Shown piece after piece: positions 6,513 to 9,675 of a stretch of 9,675 nt of DNA; position 1 is the stretch's first letter; each line of letters begins with the position of its first letter. The stretch spans positions 1-9,675 of the forward strand of contig DTSY01000073.1 in assembly GCA_012965075.1 (NCBI GenBank), given 5' to 3'. Origin of the DNA: Gammaproteobacteria bacterium. Lineage in GTDB: Bacteria; Pseudomonadota; Gammaproteobacteria; Magnimaribacterales; Magnimaribacteraceae. The translations under genes were made by a program, and so were the position numbers. The notes below the pieces were generated by a model that was given only the letters and a program-made list of their open reading frames with translations, had not been told where the DNA came from and made no database searches.

Positions 6513-7198
6513 AAAGTGTCGATTTATCTAGTATTTCTGAATTTTCAGAAAACATCTTATTAATAAAACTAAATCAAGAATCTCCATATTCCAACAATTC
6601 ATCTTTTTTTCTTGCTCTTTCAGCTTTCCTAAGGGAAGAATCTCATTGGATTGAGGTCGTCGCTGCTGAAGAATCTATAGCCGTTAAATACAATGATATA
6701 AAAATTTCGACTTCTAAGGCCAAAGACTTAATCCTCTCCACAATCAAAGGTTTTAACTATAAAGAGGAATCTAAGACAGAAATACTTCTGCATGTACCCG
6801 TTTATTATTCTGATGAATTTGGACTAGATATAGAGAAAATCACAAAAACCCAGTCCGTGACATACGAGGAACTAATAAATCTCCATTCAAATATTAAATA
6901 CGAAGTAAAGATGATTGGGTTTAACCCTGGATTTGCTTATCTCGGAGATTTACACGAAAAACTACGAATACCCAGATTGTCTAAACCTAGAATTAATCTT
7001 CTGCCTGGATCAGTTGGCATCGCAGAAAATAGAACAGGAATTTATCCTTTTGGCGGTCCAGGTGGTTGGAGCATTATAGGCAGAACACCGATGAAACTAT
7101 TTGATAACAATAATAAAAATCCATTCGTAATAAACCCAGGAATGCGAGTTAAATTTGATCCGATTAACAAAAAAGAATTTGAAAGTTTCAACTATTAG
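6509..7198 (+). CDS. pxpB: 5-oxoprolinase subunit B (KipI/PxpB family)
   Basis: A 229-residue protein of the KipI/allophanate hydrolase subunit 1 family, partner of PxpC in the ATP-dependent 5-oxoprolinase. The C-terminal domain is clear: PVYYSDEFGLDIEKI at 97-111, MIGFNPGFAYLG at 135-146, LPGSVGIAENRTGIYPFGGP at 165-184, and GGWSIIGRTPMKLFD at 185-199. The N-terminal domain (1-90) is diverged: the usual GDxALLVxFG start is replaced by SENILLIKL at 13-21. The first in-frame ATG is codon 135, inside the core, so the start must be non-ATG; TTG at 6509 overlaps the pxpA stop as TTGA, and an in-frame stop at 6494-6496 limits extension to four more codons. This is an overlap of the ATGA type but with TTG, pointing to translational coupling and perhaps dampened PxpB output. 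The name kipI reflects a sporulation role in Bacillus that does not apply here. Confidence 0.92.
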   Translation: MKSVDLSSISEFSENILLIKLNQESPYSNNSSFFLALSAFLREESHWIEVVAAEESIAVKYNDIKISTSKAKDLILSTIKGFNYKEESKTEILLHVPVYYSDEFGLDIEKITKTQSVTYEELINLHSNIKYEVKMIGFNPGFAYLGDLHEKLRIPRLSKPRINLLPGSVGIAENRTGIYPFGGPGGWSIIGRTPMKLFDNNNKNPFVINPGMRVKFDPINKKEFESFNY

Positions 7199-7204
7199 GA
7201 TTGT

Positions 7205-8128
7205 ATGAGTATTGAGATAATTTCGTCAGGATTGCAAACTACTATTCAAGACCTAGGTAGAAAGGGTTGGCGACACATGGGTGTCCCTGAATCGGGAGGG
7301 GCAGATAAGCCCTCTTTAAAATTAGCCAACTTTCTACTAAACAAAGCTCTTAATTCTCCAGTCTTAGAATGCACCTTGACGGGACCTTCCCTTAAATTTT
7401 TTAGATCCTATTCTTTAGTTATAACTGGAGCAGATATGAATCCTAAGATTAACAATAAAGAGATAAAGATGAATAAGGTTATTGATGTAAAGCCTAATGA
7501 TATTCTTTCATTGGATAATTGTTCCAAAGGATGTAGAGCTTATATTGCTTTGTCAGAAGATATCTTAGCTGAAGATTTCTTGGGAAGTGTTTCAACGTAT
7601 TTACCAGCAAAATTAGGAGGCATTAATGGTCTTGCACTGACAGAAGGTACATTAATTGAAACCAAATCTTGTGAATCTGAAGTTTTCAGTCTTACAAATA
7701 AAGACTTTAAATTAAATAATCCTTTTCAAAATGAATGGAAATTAAGAGTAATAGAAGGTCCCGAGTATGATTTTGTTAAAAACGCTTCCAAAGAAAAGAT
7801 TTTTTCTTCGATTTTTTCTGTCTCAAATGATTCAAACAGAATGGGGAATAGGCTTATCGGAGAGGGTATAGAATTATCTAATCACGATCAAATGGTTAGC
7901 TGTCCTATGAGCATAGGAACTATCCAGTGCCCTAAAAATGGATCACCAATAATTCTAGGGTGTGATTCTCAAACACTTGGAGGTTACCCTAGAGTATTAC
8001 AAATAGCTGCTGTTGACTTACATCTGATTGGGCAACTTAGACCCAATGACAATATTTTCTTCGAAAAAATAAGTATCGACCATGCTCGTGAAGAATTTAA
8101 AAAACAAAATTCTTTATCCGCTTTTTAG
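7205..8128 (+). CDS. pxpC: 5-oxoprolinase subunit C (KipA/PxpC, biotin-dependent carboxylase-like domain)
   Basis: A 307-residue protein of the KipA/allophanate hydrolase subunit 2 family. Hallmarks: TTIQDLGRKGWRHMGVPESG at 12-31, GGADKPSLKLANFLL at 31-45, LECTLTGPSLKF at 54-65, VITGADMNP at 72-80, the segment LPAKLGGINGLALTEG at 133-148, SNDSNRMGNRLIGEG at 207-221, and DSQTLGGYPRVLQIAAVDLH at 254-273 followed by GQLRPND. With PxpB it forms the part of 5-oxoprolinase thought to activate and open the lactam ring. No biotin-carrier or urea carboxylase sequence is attached, so a urea amidolyase role is unlikely. The ATG follows the pxpB stop by 6 nt and has a usable Shine-Dalgarno AGGA (7197-7200), which overlaps that stop. 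It is the only pxp gene here with an ATG start. It ends the rightward unit. Confidence 0.94.
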   Translation: MSIEIISSGLQTTIQDLGRKGWRHMGVPESGGADKPSLKLANFLLNKALNSPVLECTLTGPSLKFFRSYSLVITGADMNPKINNKEIKMNKVIDVKPNDILSLDNCSKGCRAYIALSEDILAEDFLGSVSTYLPAKLGGINGLALTEGTLIETKSCESEVFSLTNKDFKLNNPFQNEWKLRVIEGPEYDFVKNASKEKIFSSIFSVSNDSNRMGNRLIGEGIELSNHDQMVSCPMSIGTIQCPKNGSPIILGCDSQTLGGYPRVLQIAAVDLHLIGQLRPNDNIFFEKISIDHAREEFKKQNSLSAF

Positions 8129-8129
8129 T

Positions 8130-8158
8130 TTCTTTTAAAAAATAATAAATTTTAAGAA
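8130..8158. terminator. Possible weak bidirectional terminator between convergent pxpC and GFA genes
   Basis: The 23-nt gap between the two convergent stop codons contains an imperfect AT-only inverted repeat: TTCTTTTAAAA (8130-8140) against TTTTAAGAA (8150-8158), with a 9-nt loop and a two-base bulge. Its right arm runs over the last codons of the GFA gene. A U-rich stem with almost no GC is thermodynamically poor, so this is only a candidate, supported mainly by position. Confidence 0.25.
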
Positions 8159-8505
8159 TGACTAGAACCGTCTATCCACTGAATTTCTTTTTCTTCAGGT
8201 ATCTCAATTGCTTCCAAACAACCTAAGTTAACTGAGTACTGAGTGGCATCCCTCCTCCTTTGGTGATGAGTGTAAACACCACAAATTTTACAAAAGAAAT
8301 GCTCAGCTATTTTCTTATTCCATTTATAAGAATTTAAAAACTCACCTCCTTGGATGAGGGTGAACTTTTCCTTTGGGAGAGGCTTCATGATGATGCCTTT
8401 TTTAATACATAAAGAACAATCACACCTATATATGTCTTTAAAAAAATCTCCTTCGCTAACTTTAATAAGGAACTCTACTTTTCCACAATGACAAGAACCC
8501 TTCAT
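8152..8505 (-). CDS. GFA-domain zinc protein (glutathione-dependent formaldehyde-activating-like / CENP-V family)
   Basis: A 117-residue cytoplasmic protein beginning MKGSCHCGKVEF. All seven cysteines of the GFA fold are present: Cys5 and Cys7 (CHC), Cys28, Cys30 and Cys33 (CDCSLC) and Cys72 and Cys75 (CKIC), enough for the two zinc sites of the founding Paracoccus protein. The motif GVYTHHQ after the last pair is also typical. Members have been linked to glutathione-formaldehyde chemistry, but most have no proven reaction, so no enzyme function is assigned. The start at 8505 is chosen because the family motif begins almost at once and the ATG lies 5 nt after the stop of the LLM gene; an in-frame ATG at 8541 would add 12 residues and overlap that gene by 31 nt. 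No clear ribosome binding site is seen for 8505, so coupling to the LLM gene is likely. It is the last gene of its unit. Confidence 0.85.
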   Translation of the reverse strand: MKGSCHCGKVEFLIKVSEGDFFKDIYRCDCSLCIKKGIIMKPLPKEKFTLIQGGEFLNSYKWNKKIAEHFFCKICGVYTHHQRRRDATQYSVNLGCLEAIEIPEEKEIQWIDGSSHS

Positions 8506-8510
8506 AAAAT

Positions 8511-9380
8511 TTAGTTTGATAAAGCTTCTAAACAATCCCAATCTAAACCGGTCATTTGACCGTTGGGATTAACAGGCTGAATGCAAACATGGTCCGCACC
8601 TGCATCAAAGTGAGCGCTTATTCTTTCTCTAATGGCTGCTTCTGTACCCCAAGCAAAAGTGGTATCTATAAATTTGTCATTCAGCGAATCTATATCTTCT
8701 TCAGCTAAACCCATCCTAATCCAATTATTTCTATAGTTAGGTAGACCCTTATAAATAGCAGCAGTCTGTTTTGCAGTTTCTCTTGCCTTTGTTGGATCCT
8801 TTTCTAAGATTACTTTCTGTTCAACGCACAGCCATGAATCCTTTCCTAGTTTCTCTCTTGCCATAGCCGTGTGCTCTGGAGAAGTAAAATAAGGGTGGGC
8901 GCCTTGTGTCATCTCAGACGCTAGTTCTAGCATTTTAGGACCCAGGGCGGCTATTACTGTAGGCGGTTCTTCTTCATGAGAAAGCGCCGTATACGGTGCT
9001 GCTTTCATACCTTCTAAATAGGTCCTCATAGTCTTCACAGGAGGTCCATAATTCAAACCTCTTACCCCTTCAACCAACGGCTTGTGAGAGACACCTAGCC
9101 CTAATAAGAAACGATTATTTGATTGTTCACAGAGAGATTTTTGGGCCGCTAGAGTAACACCAGGTTCCCGGTGATAAATATTTGCAATCCCAGTTGCAAC
9201 ATTGAGTTCTTTTGTATTTGAAAGAAGCCAAGAACTTAGGACCATAGGGTTTTTTCCTGTGGTCTCAGGAATCCATAAAGTTGAATAACCTAATGATTCT
9301 ATCCTCTGAGCAGTATTTGCTGCTTCTTTTGAAGACATGGCATCAAAAAAATACCAAACTCCTAATTTTCCTAATTTCAT
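8511..9380 (-). CDS. LLM-class (luciferase-like) flavin/F420-type oxidoreductase, TIGR03620-like
   Basis: A 289-residue luciferase-like monooxygenase-fold protein (TIM barrel). Signature parts are KLGVWYFFDAM at 5-15, RIESLGYSTLWIPET at 26-40, VATGIANIYHREP at 61-73 followed by AAQKSL, FLLGLGVSH at 91-99, and the C-terminal AHFDAGADHVCIQPVN. The pattern reads like the MSMEG_4141 group (TIGR03620), annotated as probable F420-dependent oxidoreductases. Proteobacteria of the suggested type usually lack F420, so FMN is an equally reasonable cofactor; the sequence does not decide. The substrate is unknown. The ATG has a good AAGGA Shine-Dalgarno (9386-9390) five bases upstream and lies 23 nt after the SDR stop; the GFA gene follows 5 nt downstream, so all three form one leftward unit with two redox enzymes side by side. 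Confidence 0.88.
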   Translation of the reverse strand: MKLGKLGVWYFFDAMSSKEAANTAQRIESLGYSTLWIPETTGKNPMVLSSWLLSNTKELNVATGIANIYHREPGVTLAAQKSLCEQSNNRFLLGLGVSHKPLVEGVRGLNYGPPVKTMRTYLEGMKAAPYTALSHEEEPPTVIAALGPKMLELASEMTQGAHPYFTSPEHTAMAREKLGKDSWLCVEQKVILEKDPTKARETAKQTAAIYKGLPNYRNNWIRMGLAEEDIDSLNDKFIDTTFAWGTEAAIRERISAHFDAGADHVCIQPVNPNGQMTGLDWDCLEALSN

Positions 9381-9403
9381 ATTAATCCTTAAAACATTAA
9401 AAT

Positions 9404-9675
9404 TTAGATATGGGCTGCTTGTCCCCCATCGACTTCAATGGAGGTTCCATTGATATAAGAAGCTGCATTAGAGCAAAGAAAAACAATTAAAGACGCAACT
9501 TCTTCAGAAGTACCATATCTGCCGACTGGAACTCCTTTTCCATTATTCTCTATAACTTTCTCAGCCGTACTCCCAACTGCCTCTGCTATTTCATTAGCAG
9601 CTCTTTCCCACATGGCCGTGTGGATAAGTCCTGGAAGAATGGAGTTAATCAAGACACCGTCACGTCCATATTTCT
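9404..9675 (-). CDS. Short-chain dehydrogenase/reductase (SDR), C-terminal part only
   Basis: The frame is open from the right edge to a TAA at 9404-9406, giving 89 residues of an SDR C-terminus (a usual SDR has about 250). It begins KYGRDGVLINSILPG, the classical region after the catalytic Tyr-Lys pair, followed by LIHTAMW, VPVGRYGTSEEVASLIVFLC, SNAASYINGT and a final VDGG. The Rossmann GxxxGxG motif and the YxxxK active site lie outside the window, so cofactor preference and catalytic integrity cannot be judged. A TTG at 9652 is in frame but is not the start, because conserved SDR sequence continues upstream to the edge. It is followed by the LLM oxidoreductase after 23 nt, so co-transcription is likely. 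Confidence 0.9.
   Translation of the reverse strand, partial: KYGRDGVLINSILPGLIHTAMWERAANEIAEAVGSTAEKVIENNGKGVPVGRYGTSEEVASLIVFLCSNAASYINGTSIEVDGGQAAHI

Noticed and set aside
6509..8128. Allophanate hydrolase / urea amidolyase subunits
   Set aside because: The same domain names are used for PxpB and PxpC, but no urea carboxylase, biotin carrier or amidase gene is nearby, while a full pxpA lies directly upstream, so 5-oxoprolinase fits better.

Overview
The window is a densely packed, AT-rich stretch of bacterial chromosome (GC clearly below half by eye). It holds ten protein-coding genes, two of them cut by the window edges. The genes fall into three transcription units, there is no gap longer than about 120 bp, and I see no RNA genes, insertion sequences or CRISPR. 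Gene content (class III CoA-transferase, acyl-CoA dehydrogenase, an LLM-type flavin oxidoreductase, SDR, an exported amidohydrolase), compact spacing and low GC resemble streamlined marine Gammaproteobacteria such as SAR86-like lineages. That placement is inference; no marker gene confirms it.

Left unit (minus strand, 3528 down past 1): a CaiB/BaiF CoA-transferase, a glutaryl-CoA dehydrogenase (2-nt gap) and an exported amidohydrolase-3 lipoprotein whose start overlaps the dehydrogenase stop. The last gene runs off the left edge. CoA-transferase plus glutaryl-CoA dehydrogenase is the standard pair for activating glutarate (or a relative) and converting it to crotonyl-CoA plus CO2.

Middle unit (plus strand, 3649-8128), divergent from the left unit across a 120-bp intergenic region that carries a perfect 13-bp palindrome: an SLC17/ACS-type organic anion transporter of the major facilitator superfamily, a PaaG-like crotonase lacking both hydratase glutamates, and the three 5-oxoprolinase subunits pxpA, pxpB and pxpC. 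Both pxpA and pxpB must start at non-ATG codons (best TTG). pxpA lies in the same frame as the crotonase, behind its stop codon. pxpB overlaps the pxpA stop in a TTGA junction.

Right unit (minus strand, past 9675 down to 8152), convergent with the middle unit: the C-terminal end of an SDR oxidoreductase, an LLM-class (TIGR03620-like) oxidoreductase and a GFA-type zinc protein with all seven cysteines.

Working picture: an outer-envelope amidohydrolase releases a product, the SLC17-like carrier imports an organic anion such as 5-oxoproline, glutamate or a C5 dicarboxylate, PxpABC opens 5-oxoproline (or possibly a related lactam), and the CoA-transferase/glutaryl-CoA dehydrogenase pair handles a C5 dicarboxylate. 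Individual family calls are strong. That the two divergent units form one pathway is inference from layout.
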